Positions 8,714 through 18,534 are shown, counted from the first letter of the stretch. The stretch: DNA of 64,000 nt from Streptomyces sparsogenes (GCF_001704635.1 NZ_MAXF01000100.1:33795-97794), one strand, 5' to 3'. A program made the numbers and translations. The notes: a model not told the origin generated them from the sequence alone.

Positions 8714-11008
8714 ATGGCCGCACTCGCCCGGTGGTGCCTCAGGCGCCGCCTCGTCGTCATCGCGCTGTGGCTGGCCGCCTTCGCGGGCGTATCCGTCGCG
8801 GCCGTGGTCACGGGGTCCGCGTACTCGAACGACTACGGCATCCCGGGCACGGACTCGGCGCGGGTCTCCGCGCTGATGGCACGGGAGTTCCCGCAGCGGG
8901 CCGGGGACAGCGACACCATCGTCTGGCAGACGGCGCCAGGCGCGGGCACGGTGCGCGCGGTGGACGTCCGGCAGCGCATGGCGGCGGCGCTGGAGCGGGT
9001 CGGGGAACTGCCCGGCGTCGTCTCCGTCACCGGGCCGTACCAGCCCGACGGGACGGCGCCCGGCGAGACGGCGATGGACACCAGCCGGATCAGCGCCGAC
9101 GGGCACACCGCCTACGCCACCGTCGTCTTCGACAAACCCGCCTCCGAACTCGGCGCGGCCCAGGTGCGCGAGGTGGTCCGCACCGCCCGCGCCGCGGCGA
9201 CCGACGGGCTGCGGGTGGAGATGGGCGGCGCGGGCATCGGCGCGGCGCAGGGGACCGGCTCAGCCCACCTCAGCGAGGCCATCGGGGTCGCGGCGGCCGC
9301 CGTCGTCCTCCTCCTCGCCTTCGGCTCGCTCGCGGCCGCGCTCCTGCCCATCGCCACCGCGGTGGTCGGCGTGGGCACCGCCTACGCGGGCGTCGGGCTG
9401 CTCGGCCACGCCATGACCGTCGCCGACTTCGCGCCCATGCTCGGCACGCTGATCGGGCTCGGCGTCGGCATCGACTACGCGCTGTTCATCGTCACCCGGC
9501 ACCGCCAGGGCCTCCTGGCGGGGCTGCCGGTCGAGGAGGCCGCCCGGCGCGCGGTGGCCACCTCGGGGCGCGCGGTGATCTTCGCCGGGGCGACCGTCTG
9601 CGTGGCGCTGCTGGGCATGCTGGTGCTGCGTCTGGACTTCCTGAACGGGGTGGCGGTCGCCTCCGCGCTCACCGTCCTGCTCACCGTCGCCGCCTCGATC
9701 ACCCTGCTGCCCGCCCTGCTCGGGCTGATCGGGACCCGGGCCCTGAGCCGGCGTCAGCGGCGCCGGCCGGCGTCGCGCGGGCCGCGGCGCAGGGCGCCCC
9801 GGGGGTTCGCCGTCCGCTGGTCCGCCCTGGTCGAGCGGCGCCCCAAGCTGCTCGGCGCCCTCGCGGCCGTGCTGATGCTGGTCCTCGCGCTGCCCACGCT
9901 CTCGCTCCGTCTCGGCACCTCCGACCAGGGCAACGACCCCGCCTCCGCCACCACCCGGCGCGCCTACGACCTGCTCGCCGACGGCTTCGGGCCCGGCTTC
10001 AACGGCCCGCTGACGCTCGTCGGCCGCATCGACGGCGCCGCCGACCGGCTCGCCTTCGGCAAGCTCCCCGAGACCCTGCGCGGCACCGAGGGAGTCGCCT
10101 CGGTGAGCCGGGCCGAGCCGAGCACCAGCGGCGACACGGCCGTGATCACGGTCGTGCCCACGACCGCCCCCCAGTCGCGGGCCACCTCCGACCTGGTGGC
10201 CCGGCTGCGCCACCAGGTGCTGCCCAAGGCCGCGGAGTCCACCTCGCTCCGGGTGTACGTCGGCGGGCTGACCGCGGGCTACGACGACTTCGCGACGGTG
10301 ATCGTCGGAAAGCTGCCGCTGTTCGTGGGGGTGGTGGTGGGCCTCGGCGGCGCCCTGCTGCTGCTCGCCTTCCGCAGCATCGGCATCCCGGTCAAGGCGG
10401 CGGTCATGAACGTGGCCGCCGTCGCCGCGTCGTTCGGCGTCGTCGTCGCCGTCTTCCAGTGGGGATGGGGGAGCGAGCCGCTGAACCTCGGCCGGGCCGG
10501 GCCGATCGAGCCCTTCCTGCCGGTGATCATGATCGCGGTGCTCTTCGGTCTCTCCATGGACTACCAGGTCTTCCTGGTCAGCCGGATGTACGAGGAGTGG
10601 CGGCAGACCCGCGACAACCGGGTCGCGGTGCGGGTCGGCCTCGCCGAGACCAGCCGGGTCATCAACTCCGCCGCCGTCATCATGATCGCCGTCTTCTCGG
10701 CCTTCGTGCTCAGCGGCGACCGGATCATCGCCATGTTCGGCATCGGTCTGGCCGCCGCCGTCGCCCTGGACGCCTTCGTCCTCCGTACGCTGCTGGTGCC
10801 CGCCCTCATGCACCTGCTGGGCCGCGCCAACTGGTGGCTGCCGCGCCGGCTGGACCGCCTGCTGCCGAGGATCAGCATCGAGGCGCCGTGGCCCGCCGGC
10901 TCTCCCCCTGAGCCGTCACCAGTACCTCACCCGCGGCCGTCCGGTAGTACAGCACCGACCGCCCGGCACGCCGCCGCCGCACCAGGTGGGCATCGAGAAG
11001 GACCTTGA
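8714..11008 (+). CDS. MMPL/RND-family transporter
   Basis: 764 aa from the ATG at 8714 (GGAAAGCAGG upstream). Two copies of the MMPL layout are visible: one N-terminal helix, a long extracytoplasmic domain, then a group of helices. GIDYALFIVTRHRQG in the first half and GLSMDYQVFLVSRMYEEW in the second are the characteristic Asp-Tyr membrane motifs that relay protons in this family. Relatives export lipids or small molecules by proton motive force. The end of the reading frame runs 137 nt into the opposite-strand regulator, so the last residues (Pro/Ser/His-rich) may be poorly conserved. Confidence 0.9.
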   Translation: MAALARWCLRRRLVVIALWLAAFAGVSVAAVVTGSAYSNDYGIPGTDSARVSALMAREFPQRAGDSDTIVWQTAPGAGTVRAVDVRQRMAAALERVGELPGVVSVTGPYQPDGTAPGETAMDTSRISADGHTAYATVVFDKPASELGAAQVREVVRTARAAATDGLRVEMGGAGIGAAQGTGSAHLSEAIGVAAAAVVLLLAFGSLAAALLPIATAVVGVGTAYAGVGLLGHAMTVADFAPMLGTLIGLGVGIDYALFIVTRHRQGLLAGLPVEEAARRAVATSGRAVIFAGATVCVALLGMLVLRLDFLNGVAVASALTVLLTVAASITLLPALLGLIGTRALSRRQRRRPASRGPRRRAPRGFAVRWSALVERRPKLLGALAAVLMLVLALPTLSLRLGTSDQGNDPASATTRRAYDLLADGFGPGFNGPLTLVGRIDGAADRLAFGKLPETLRGTEGVASVSRAEPSTSGDTAVITVVPTTAPQSRATSDLVARLRHQVLPKAAESTSLRVYVGGLTAGYDDFATVIVGKLPLFVGVVVGLGGALLLLAFRSIGIPVKAAVMNVAAVAASFGVVVAVFQWGWGSEPLNLGRAGPIEPFLPVIMIAVLFGLSMDYQVFLVSRMYEEWRQTRDNRVAVRVGLAETSRVINSAAVIMIAVFSAFVLSGDRIIAMFGIGLAAAVALDAFVLRTLLVPALMHLLGRANWWLPRRLDRLLPRISIEAPWPAGSPPEPSPVPHPRPSGSTAPTARHAAAAPGGHREGP

Positions 11009-11867
11009 GATGGCGGCCCACCGAGCCCAGGCCCTGGCCGGTCAGCGCGACCAGCTGGGTCGTGCTCTTCGGGGTGTCGAGCAGCACCAGCACCCCCGCC
11101 CGGGCCGGGCCGAGCAGCCGCCCCAGGGACTCGGGCACCGACGGCCGGCCCGCCTCGGCCAGCGCGCCCGAGCAGGCGTACACCACGGCGTACCGGTGCG
11201 GGGCGTCCCAGGAGACCCACCCCGCGCTCGGGGTGACCGGGACGAACAGCAGCCGCGCCCCCGAGATCTCCTGAGGCGGATAGTCGTGCGCGTTGATCTG
11301 GAGCCGGCTCTCCCCGAGCCACCGCATCCCCGGCCGCATGGCGTCCAGCACCGAGGCCCAGCCGCCCTGGCTCAGCTGCGCGGTGCGCGCCACGACGTCC
11401 GCCTCGATGATCCGCCGCCGCCGTTGCCAGGTCGGCAGCACCGTCTCGGACCACACCCACTCCAGGAGGTCGGCGGTGCGCTCGGCCACGTCGGAGCGGT
11501 GCAGCGGGCCGGGGAGCGGGCCGCGCAGCGATACGGTCAGGTCGGCCCGGGCCCGCTCGGGCGGGGTCGCGCGGACGCGGGTCAGCTCCTCCTCGAAGCC
11601 CGGCTCGCCCTCGCCGGTGGGGGTGGGGGTGAGGAAGTCCGCGAGCCAGCGGTGCCCCACAGCGGCCCCTATGGTCAGCGCGGTGAGCGGGTCGCGGGCC
11701 AGCCGGTCCCGGTAGGCGGGCAGATGGGCGTCGAGCCAGGCGCGCTCGCCCGGGTGCCCGGCCACGCCCCGCTGCAGGGCGAGCAGACACGCGGTGGCCT
11801 CGGCCAGCGGTGAGACGACGAACCGGCTCCCGGCGAGAGTGTCCGCGTTGACCAGCCACCAGCCCAT
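10872..11867 (-). CDS. ArsR-like winged-helix transcriptional regulator
   Basis: 331 aa with GGAGG in front of the ATG at 11867. The first ~250 residues are a ligand or effector region of the type found in long Streptomyces ArsR-like regulators. The DNA-binding wHTH is C-terminal: TPKSTTQLVALTGQGLGSVG then RHLKVLLDAHLVRRRRAGRS and VLYYRT. No ArsR metal-binding Cys box is present, so metal sensing is unlikely. It diverges from an MFS gene with 60 bp between them and an inverted repeat there, so the natural reading is repression of the exporter and itself. Confidence 0.85.
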   Translation of the reverse strand: MGWWLVNADTLAGSRFVVSPLAEATACLLALQRGVAGHPGERAWLDAHLPAYRDRLARDPLTALTIGAAVGHRWLADFLTPTPTGEGEPGFEEELTRVRATPPERARADLTVSLRGPLPGPLHRSDVAERTADLLEWVWSETVLPTWQRRRRIIEADVVARTAQLSQGGWASVLDAMRPGMRWLGESRLQINAHDYPPQEISGARLLFVPVTPSAGWVSWDAPHRYAVVYACSGALAEAGRPSVPESLGRLLGPARAGVLVLLDTPKSTTQLVALTGQGLGSVGRHLKVLLDAHLVRRRRAGRSVLYYRTAAGEVLVTAQGESRRATAPRC

Positions 11868-11868
11868 C

Positions 11869-11888
11869 GTTTCGCCTCCGCGCGAAAC
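11869..11888. promoter_or_regulatory. Inverted repeat between ArsR-like gene and MFS gene
   Basis: Perfect 7-bp arms GTTTCGC/GCGAAAC with a 6-nt spacer, starting one base upstream of the regulator's start codon in the 60-bp divergent region. Likely operator of the adjacent wHTH protein (inference). Confidence 0.6.
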
Positions 11889-11927
11889 TGTAACGCCCCC
11901 GGGCGGGGGCCACCGAGACTCCCGGCC

Positions 11928-13193
11928 ATGCGCACGTACCGAGAACTCTTCGCCGCGCCCGAGTTCACGCCCTTCTTCCTCACCGGCACCCTCCAGGTGG
12001 CCGCCCAGGCGGTGAGCGGGCTGGCCCTCGGCACCCTGATCTACGCGGCGACCGGCTCACCGCTGCTGTCCGCCCTCAGCATGTTCGGCCCCAGCCTGGC
12101 CCAGGTGGTCGGCGCGACGGTGCTGCTGTCGGCCGCCGACCGGGTGCCGCCGCGCGCCGCGATGTGCGCCCTGGCGCTGTTCTCCGCGCTGGGCACCGCC
12201 GTGCAAGCCGTCCCCGGGCTGCCGGTACCGGCCGTCTTCGCCGTCCTCCTGGTCCTCGGGGCGACCGCCTCGCTGGGCGGCGGGGTGCGCTACGGACTGC
12301 TCAACGAGATCGTGGCGCGGGACGGTTACCTGCTCGGCCGCTCCGTCCTCAACATGTCCGCGGGCGCCACGCAGATCTGCGGCTACGCGGTGGGCGGCCT
12401 GCTGGTGACCGCACTGTCGCCGCGCGGCACGCTGCTCACCGCCGCCGCCCTCCACCTCGCCGCCGCGGCCGTCGCCCGCCTGGGCCTGCGCCGGCGGCCA
12501 CCGCGCGCCGCCGGACGGCCGTCGGTCGCCGAGACCTGGCGGGGCAACGCCCGGCTCTGGTCGTCCGTGCCGCGCCGGTACGTCTACCTGGCGCTGTGGG
12601 TGCCCAACGGGCTGATCGTCGGCTGCGAGTCCCTCTTCGTCCCCTACGCGCCCGGCCACGCCGGGCTGCTGCTGGCCTGCGCCGCCCTGGGGATGCTCGT
12701 CGGCGACACCCTGGCGGGCCGGTTCCTGCCGCCCTGGTGGCGGGAGCGGCTCGGCGCCCCGCTGCGCCTGCTGCTCGCCGCCCCGTACCTGGTCTTCGCC
12801 GTGCAGCCGGCGCTGCCGCTCGCGGTGGCCGCGGTCGGCCTCGCCTCGGTCGGCTTCTCCGCCGGCCTGCTGCTCCAGGAGCGGCTGATGGCCCTGACCC
12901 CCGACGAACTGAGCGGGCACGCGCTGGGGCTGCACTCCTCGGGGCTGCTCACCATGCAGGGCGTCGGCGCCGCCCTGGCGGGCGCCGTCGCCCAGTGCAC
13001 CTCGCCGGCGACCGCGATGGCCGTCATGGCGGCGGCCTCGGTGGCGGTCACCCTGGCGCTGGCCCCCGGGCTGCGACCGGAGAAGCCCGGTCCTGAGGTA
13101 CCGGGCCCAGGGGGTGGCAGGTCGAAGGCCGGGGGTCTAAGTCCCACCGGCCGTCCTAAGGCCCCCGCGGAAGGCGGGGCTCAGGAGGCCTAA
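11928..13193 (+). CDS. MFS transporter
   Basis: 421 aa with about 12 hydrophobic segments, opening with MRTYRELFAAPEFTPFFLTG, a common start for actinobacterial MFS proteins. The cytoplasmic tail is Pro/Gly-rich. The layout (divergent from an ArsR-like regulator) points to regulated efflux of a small molecule, but the substrate cannot be told. The start is the first ATG after the divergent region. Confidence 0.85.
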   Translation: MRTYRELFAAPEFTPFFLTGTLQVAAQAVSGLALGTLIYAATGSPLLSALSMFGPSLAQVVGATVLLSAADRVPPRAAMCALALFSALGTAVQAVPGLPVPAVFAVLLVLGATASLGGGVRYGLLNEIVARDGYLLGRSVLNMSAGATQICGYAVGGLLVTALSPRGTLLTAAALHLAAAAVARLGLRRRPPRAAGRPSVAETWRGNARLWSSVPRRYVYLALWVPNGLIVGCESLFVPYAPGHAGLLLACAALGMLVGDTLAGRFLPPWWRERLGAPLRLLLAAPYLVFAVQPALPLAVAAVGLASVGFSAGLLLQERLMALTPDELSGHALGLHSSGLLTMQGVGAALAGAVAQCTSPATAMAVMAAASVAVTLALAPGLRPEKPGPEVPGPGGGRSKAGGLSPTGRPKAPAEGGAQEA

Positions 13194-13307
13194 GGCCCCC
13201 GCACCAGCGGAGATCGGGCACTCGCCCGATGCGCGGCACCCCCCTTGCGGACGAAGGTTGAGTGCGTTGAAAGACACGTCACCCACATCTCACTGAAGGA
13301 GAAGACG

Positions 13308-13502
13308 ATGTTCCACTACGAACTGCACAAGGTCCGCGAGGCGGAGGCGCTGCGTGAGGCCGCCGAGTACCGGCTGGCCCGCCGGGCCCGGCGCGCGGGC
13401 GCCGGCCGATCCCTCGGCGACGAACCAGGAAGGCGGGTGAAGACCGCGGACCGGCGGGACGGCGGCCGCCGTTCGCCGCGGGCGTTCGGCACCGCCGCCT
13501 GA
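13308..13502 (+). CDS. Small basic protein of unknown function
   Basis: 64 aa from the ATG at 13308 with GAAGGAGAAG upstream, a strong ribosome binding site that decides against longer in-frame starts. The N-terminal half (MFHYELHKVREAEALREAAE) is helical and charged. The rest is Arg/Gly-rich and looks disordered. Similar short MF-YELHK proteins are common in Streptomyces, often near LuxR regulators, but I know no function. It lies 177 nt upstream of the large LuxR/AAA gene on the same strand. Confidence 0.7.
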   Translation: MFHYELHKVREAEALREAAEYRLARRARRAGAGRSLGDEPGRRVKTADRRDGGRRSPRAFGTAA

Positions 13503-13679
13503 CCTCCGGACCGCGCCGTGCCGCCCCTGCCGAGCACCGCCCCCGGCCGCCGGGTCCCCCCGGCGCCCGGCCGTCCCGTCGCCGCGGCACCCGTCCGCGC
13601 CCTCGCCCCGGTCCACGGCACCCCCCGAACCCGTATCGGGCTGTCGGACCCTTGTGCGATGCTCGACGACGTGCACCAC

Positions 13680-16600
13680 ATGTCTGTCAGCCCGGTGTTC
13701 GTCGGCCGCGCCGAGGAACTGGCAACTCTCACCGACGCGCTCGCCCGCGCCACCGCAGGCGAGCCGCAGGTGCTGCTCGTCGGAGGGGAGGCGGGAGTCG
13801 GCAAGAGCCGGCTGGTGGACGAGTTCCTGACCCGGGCCACCGCCGCCGGGGCCGCCGCCGCCGTCGGCGGCTGCGTCGAGATCGGGGTCGACGGCCTGCC
13901 GTTCGCCCCCGTGTCCACCGTGCTGCGCTCGCTGCGCCGCAAGCTGGGGGACGAACTGGACCGGGCCGTCGCCGGACAGGAGGGCGAGCTGGCCCGGCTG
14001 CTGCCCGAACTGGGCGAGACCGCCCGCGAATCGCGGGAGGAGGACAGCCGCGCCCGGCTCTTCGAGCTCACCGTCCGGCTGCTGGAGCGGCTGGCCACCG
14101 ACCGCACCCTGGTCGTCGTCATCGAGGACCTCCACTGGGCCGACCGCTCCACCCGCGAGCTGCTCGGCTATCTCTTCCGCTCCCTGATCAGCTCCCGGCT
14201 GCTGGTCGTCGCCACCTACCGCTCCGACGACATCCACCGCCGCCACCCGCTGCGCCCCTTCCTCGCCGAGATCGACCGCATGCGGGCGGTGCGCCGCATC
14301 GAGCTGCGCCGCTTCAACCGCTCCGAGGTCCGCGCCCAGATCGCGGGGATCTACGGCGCCCGGCCGGAGCGGGCGCTGGTCGACCGGATCTTCGAGCGCA
14401 GCGACGGAAACGCCTTCTTCGTCGAGGAGATCGCCCGCAGCATCAGCGAGGGCTGCGCCACGGGGCTCAGCGAATCGCTGCGCGACCTGCTGCTGGTGCG
14501 GGTCGAGGCGCTGCCCGAGGAGGCCCAGCGGGTGGTGCGCATCCTGGCCGAGGGCGGCTCCACCGTGGAATACGAACTGCTGCGCGCGGTCGCCCGGCTC
14601 GGCGAGGACGACCTCATCGAGGCGCTGCGCGCCGCCGTCGGCGCCAACATCCTGCGGCCCACGGGCGACGACAGCGGCTACCGCTTCCGCCACGCCCTGG
14701 TCCGCGAGGCCGTGATGGACGATCTGCTGCCCGGCGAGCGCTCCCGCATCAGCCGGCGCTACGCCGAGGTGCTGGAGGCCGACCCCACGCTGGTGCGGGC
14801 CGACGAGCGCGCCGCCCGCCTCGCCAGCTACTGGTACCACGCGCACGACCCGGCCAAGGCCCTGCCCGCCGTGCTGCGGGCCGCCGTCGAGGCCCGTCGG
14901 CGGTACGCCCACGCCGAGCAGCTGCGGCTGCTGGAGCGCGCCATGGAGCTGTGGGAGGACGCCCCCCAGGAGATCCGCGAGGTGCAGCGGCCCCTCGACT
15001 ACGCCGAGGCCTATCCCGCGTGCGCCCGCGAGGACGGCGCGCTGCGCCATCTGGACCTGCTGGCCGAGGTGGTGGTGGCCGCCTACCGGTCGGGTCAGCG
15101 GGAGCGGGCGCTGGCCGTCGCCCGGCGGGCGCTGCGCACGCTGGACGAGAGCGAGGACCCGCTGCAGGCCGCCTGGTTCTGGACCCAGCAGTCCAAGCTG
15201 ATCAGCTCTCTGGGGCGGGGCGACGGCTGGGCCGAGCTCAGCCGGGCCCAGGAGCTGGTGCGCGGCCTGCCGCCGTCCGCCGTGCACGCGGACGTGCTGG
15301 CGCAGGCGGCCGGCTGGAACATGGTCCGCCGGCCGGGCCCGGAGGGGTTCGCCGTCGCCGAGCGGGCGGTGGAGCTGGCCCGGCTGGTCGGCGCCCACAG
15401 CACCGAGCTGCACGCCCGGCTGACGCTGGGCTACTTCATGGCCGAGTCCGGGGACGTCGAGGCCGGCCTCGCCCAGATGCGGGAGGTCTGCGAGGCCGCG
15501 ATCGAGATGGGCGACGTCAGCATCGTGGGGCGCTGCTTCGTCAATCTGACCTCCGGGCTCGAGGGGCTCGGCCGGTCCGCCGAGGCGGTGGAGGTCGCCG
15601 AGAAGGGCGTCCGGATGCTGGACCACTTCGGCCTGACCGACTCCCTGGCGTGGGTGTTCGGCAACATGGCCGAGTCGCTGCTGTCGCTGGGCCGCTGGGC
15701 CGAGGCGGAGGAGGCCGCGGCCTCCACCCGGCGCCTGGCGATCGGCAACAAGGCGCATCGCCTGGCGGTGAACCGGTTGGCCAGGCTGGCGCTGAGCCGG
15801 GGCGACTGGGACACCGCGGAGCGCGAGCTGGCGGAGGCCCGCGAACAGCAGCACCTCATCGGTGAGCCGCAGTTCACCCTCCCGTTCGCCCACCACTGCC
15901 TGGACCTCGCGGCGGCCCGCGGCCGGATCCTGGAGGTCCGCTCGCTTCTCGGCCAGGTCCTGGAGGACGGCTTCCGGGCCGGCATGCAGCGGTACACCTG
16001 GCCGCTGCTGGTGGCCGCCACCGCGGCCGAGGCGGACGCCCGCGGTCTGCCCGCGGCCGAGCCGGGCCGCGCCGAGGCCCTGGCCCGGATCCGGGCGGCG
16101 GCCAAGCGGGTGGCGCAGCCGGTACCGGTGTGGCAGGCCTACGGCCGGCTGCTGGACGCCGAACTGGCCCGCGCCGAGGGGCGCGACGACGCCGAGCGCT
16201 GGGCGGCCGCGGTGGCCGCCCTGGAGCGGCTGGACCGCCCGCACCCCCTGGCCGGGGCCCGCTTCCGCTGGGCGGAGGCGCTGCTGGACTCCGGTGCGCC
16301 CCGGGAGCGGGTCGCGGAGCCGCTCGCGGCGGCGCACACCACGGCGGTCCGGCTGGGGGCGCGCCCGCTGCGCGAGGGGATCGAGCTGCTGGCCCGCCGC
16401 GCCCGGCTGCCCCTGCCATCCGGCCCGGACGCCACCGCCACCGCCCCGCTCGCCGCCCTCCCCGCGACCCGCTCGCCGGAGCCCGCCGCCGAGCCCGCCG
16501 ACCCGGCCGCGGCCCTCGGACTCACCCCCCGGGAGCGCGATGTGCTGCGGCTGGTGGCCCTGGGGCGCAGCAACCGTCAGATCGCCGAGGAGCTGTTCAT

Positions 16601-16736
16601 CTCGCCGAAGACGGCGAGTGTGCACGTGTCCAACATCCTGGCGAAGCTGGAGGTGTCGGGCCGTGGCGAGGCGGCGGCGGTGGCGCACCGGCTGCGGCTG
16701 GTGGACGGCCTGGCGGACGAGGCGATGGCGCGCTGA
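13680..16736 (+). CDS. Large AAA-ATPase transcriptional regulator with LuxR HTH (LAL type)
   Basis: 1018 aa from the ATG at 13680; in-frame starts at 13659 (ATG) and 13671 (GTG) are possible and no clear RBS decides. The N-terminal P-loop is VGGEAGVGKSRL (residues ~37-48), followed by the Walker B-like TLVVVIEDLHWADRS. The middle is a long helical, TPR-like region. The C-terminal LuxR domain begins LTPRERDVLRLVALGRSNRQ and continues IAEELFISPKTASVHVSNIL. LAL regulators bind ATP and an effector and usually activate transcription. No obvious target operon is adjacent; the 64-aa gene upstream is the nearest co-directional gene. Confidence 0.9.
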   Translation: MSVSPVFVGRAEELATLTDALARATAGEPQVLLVGGEAGVGKSRLVDEFLTRATAAGAAAAVGGCVEIGVDGLPFAPVSTVLRSLRRKLGDELDRAVAGQEGELARLLPELGETARESREEDSRARLFELTVRLLERLATDRTLVVVIEDLHWADRSTRELLGYLFRSLISSRLLVVATYRSDDIHRRHPLRPFLAEIDRMRAVRRIELRRFNRSEVRAQIAGIYGARPERALVDRIFERSDGNAFFVEEIARSISEGCATGLSESLRDLLLVRVEALPEEAQRVVRILAEGGSTVEYELLRAVARLGEDDLIEALRAAVGANILRPTGDDSGYRFRHALVREAVMDDLLPGERSRISRRYAEVLEADPTLVRADERAARLASYWYHAHDPAKALPAVLRAAVEARRRYAHAEQLRLLERAMELWEDAPQEIREVQRPLDYAEAYPACAREDGALRHLDLLAEVVVAAYRSGQRERALAVARRALRTLDESEDPLQAAWFWTQQSKLISSLGRGDGWAELSRAQELVRGLPPSAVHADVLAQAAGWNMVRRPGPEGFAVAERAVELARLVGAHSTELHARLTLGYFMAESGDVEAGLAQMREVCEAAIEMGDVSIVGRCFVNLTSGLEGLGRSAEAVEVAEKGVRMLDHFGLTDSLAWVFGNMAESLLSLGRWAEAEEAAASTRRLAIGNKAHRLAVNRLARLALSRGDWDTAERELAEAREQQHLIGEPQFTLPFAHHCLDLAAARGRILEVRSLLGQVLEDGFRAGMQRYTWPLLVAATAAEADARGLPAAEPGRAEALARIRAAAKRVAQPVPVWQAYGRLLDAELARAEGRDDAERWAAAVAALERLDRPHPLAGARFRWAEALLDSGAPRERVAEPLAAAHTTAVRLGARPLREGIELLARRARLPLPSGPDATATAPLAALPATRSPEPAAEPADPAAALGLTPRERDVLRLVALGRSNRQIAEELFISPKTASVHVSNILAKLEVSGRGEAAAVAHRLRLVDGLADEAMAR

Positions 16737-16893
16737 GCCGGCCCCGGGGCGAGCCGGCCCCGCGCCGGCGGGCCTGAGGAAGGCGGGGCCCCGGCCCGGC
16801 GGGGCGGTGTCTTCGACTGTGGCGAGGCTCAGGCCTGGCGGGAAGCTGTGACTCAGGCCTGAGGGAGGCTGGGGCTCTGAGGGAGGCTGGGGC

Positions 16894-17061
16894 TCAGGCC
16901 TGCCGGGGGCGGACGACCACCCGGCCCGAGTCCAGGTCGATCGGCCCCCGCCACGGGTTGTCGCCGTCGCCCACGTCGTCCACGGTCAACTCCAGCCGGT
17001 TGCGCTCTTCCTCGGTGTTCCGCCGACCCGGCGAGAACAGTTCCTCGATGATGTTGAACAC
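16894..17061 (-). CDS. Short DUF6191-like protein
   Basis: 55 aa from the GTG at 17061, stop at 16894-16896. The sequence runs MFNIIEELFSPGRRNTEEER, then NRLELTVDDVGDGD, and ends IDLDSGRVVVRPRQA. I recognise this as a common Streptomyces small-protein family with the conserved start MFN-IEELF-PGR and end PIDLDSG-VVVR (DUF6191 from memory). It is cytoplasmic and lacks Cys and membrane segments. It is too short for routine ORF calling but coding is well supported. Function unknown. The upstream gene on the same strand is 90 bp away. Confidence 0.8.
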   Translation of the reverse strand: MFNIIEELFSPGRRNTEEERNRLELTVDDVGDGDNPWRGPIDLDSGRVVVRPRQA

Positions 17062-17151
17062 GGCGACCCCCAAGGGCGAGCGACTCCCGCCAGTCTAGGC
17101 GCTGCCCCGCCGATCTCCCCTGGCCGGTCAGGAGATCGAGATCCACGCCCG

Positions 17152-18348
17152 TCAGGAGATCTTGAGCCGCAGGATCCGGTCGTCCTCCTTCCCCGGCTTC
17201 CCCCGCCCGTCCGTATTGCTCGTCGTCACCCACAGCCCGCCGTCGTCCGTGGCCACCACCGACCGCAGCCGCCCGTACTTCCCGACGAGGAACGACTGCG
17301 GCTTGCCCGCCGCCCGGGTGCCGTCCAGGGGGATGCGCCACAGCCGCTCCCCGCGCAGCGCGGCCATCCAGATCGAGCCCTTGGCGTACGCGATGCCGCT
17401 GGGCGAGGCCTCCTTGGGCTTCCACTGCTCGACCGGGTCGACGAACCCCTTCTCGCCGGCCTTGCCCTCCGCCTCGGGCCAGCCGTAGTTCTTGCCGGGC
17501 CGGATGAGATTGAGCTCGTCCCAGGTGTCCTGTCCGAACTCCGAGGCCCACAGCCGCTTGTCGATGTCCCAGGCCAGGCCCTGCACATTGCGGTGGCCAT
17601 AGGAATAGACCACCGAGTCCGCCTCGGGATTGCCGTGGGCGGGCTCGCCCTCCGGGGTCATCCGCAGGATCTTGCCGCCGAGCGAGTCCTGGTCCTGGGC
17701 GAGCCCGCGCTCGCCGCTGTCGCCCGTGCCCACGTAGAGCATCTTGTCCGGGCCGAAGGCGATCCGCCCGCCGTCGTGAAGGGCGCCCTTGGGGATGCCC
17801 TTGAAGATGGTGTCCGGGGCGCCGAGCTGGGAGCCGGCGGGGCGCTTGTCGTCATAGGACATGCGGGCGATGCGGTTGTCCGAGGCGGTGGTGAAGTACG
17901 CGTACACCATCGGGTTGGCCCCGTAGTCGGGGGAGACGGCCAGGCCCAGCAGCCCGCCCTCGCCGCCGGGGGAGACGCCCGGGACGGAGCCGACCTCCGT
18001 CTTCTTCCCGCTCTCCGCGTCCACCTCGAAGATCTTGCCGGTGTCCCGGGAGGAGACCAGCAGGTTTCCGTCGGGCAGGGGGGCCAGCCCCCACGGCGAG
18101 TCCAGCTTGGTGGTGAGCGTGCGCACCACCTTCGCCGTGCCCTTGCCGGGGGCGGCCGGGGCCGAGGGAGAGGAGGAGGGCTTGCCCGAGGACGAGGGAT
18201 CCCCGCCGGGCCCGGTCTTCGCCGGGCCGGAGGTGCTGGGGCGGCGGCCGAAGGAGGGGGCGGTCACGCCGTCATCGGACGAGCAGCCCGCCACGAGCAG
18301 CAACGCGGCAGCGGAAGCGAGCACAGGGGTCACACCAGGACGTCGCAC
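17152..18348 (-). CDS. Lipoprotein glucose/sorbosone dehydrogenase-type beta-propeller (PQQ-dependent sugar dehydrogenase family)
   Basis: 398 aa from the GTG at 18348 (GAGGAACCGAAG upstream). The signal sequence ends in a lipobox, LLLVAGC, so the protein should be a surface lipoprotein. A Ser/Pro/Gly-rich linker of ~50 residues leads to the propeller: LDSPWGLAPLPDGNLLVSSR, GGEGGLLGLAVSPDYGAN, GDSGERGLAQDQDSLGGKIL, YSYGHRNVQGLAWD and EFGQDTWDELNLI. These are conserved positions of soluble glucose dehydrogenase/Hhip-like sugar dehydrogenases, which oxidise aldoses using PQQ. No PQQ biosynthesis genes are in the window, so the real substrate and cofactor are open. Confidence 0.88.
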   Translation of the reverse strand: MRRPGVTPVLASAAALLLVAGCSSDDGVTAPSFGRRPSTSGPAKTGPGGDPSSSGKPSSSPSAPAAPGKGTAKVVRTLTTKLDSPWGLAPLPDGNLLVSSRDTGKIFEVDAESGKKTEVGSVPGVSPGGEGGLLGLAVSPDYGANPMVYAYFTTASDNRIARMSYDDKRPAGSQLGAPDTIFKGIPKGALHDGGRIAFGPDKMLYVGTGDSGERGLAQDQDSLGGKILRMTPEGEPAHGNPEADSVVYSYGHRNVQGLAWDIDKRLWASEFGQDTWDELNLIRPGKNYGWPEAEGKAGEKGFVDPVEQWKPKEASPSGIAYAKGSIWMAALRGERLWRIPLDGTRAAGKPQSFLVGKYGRLRSVVATDDGGLWVTTSNTDGRGKPGKEDDRILRLKIS

Positions 18349-18414
18349 CTTCGGTTCCTCTCCGTGGGCACATGTGCCTCGGCACGGCACTGTTTCTTAT
18401 ACACCGCTGCTCCG

Positions 18415-18525
18415 CCACCGGTTCCCGTGACCAGTTCCCGCCACCGGTCCCTGTCACCGGTCCCTGTCACGGGTCCCCGTCACCGGCCGCCGCCACCGGT
18501 TCTCCGTCGCCGGTTCCGCCACCGG
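18415..18525. repeat. Imperfect ~12-bp tandem repeats between divergent genes
   Basis: The stretch between the lipoprotein start and the end of the aldo/keto reductase gene is made of diverged copies of a CACCGGTYCCYG-like unit; the best block is two adjacent CACCGGTCCCTG copies at 18453-18476. It does not encode a plausible protein. Confidence 0.7.
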
Positions 18526-18534
18526 AGCCCGAAC

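Noticed and set aside
9260..10813. Minus-strand open frame opposite the MMPL gene
   Set aside because: His/Asp/Gly-rich antisense translation without domain; MMPL motifs are clear on the plus strand.
13290..16688. Very long minus-strand open frame (1132 codons)
   Set aside because: It mirrors the LuxR/AAA gene. The plus strand carries clear P-loop and LuxR motifs; the minus frame is low-complexity Gly/Arg/Gln typical of antisense high-GC DNA.
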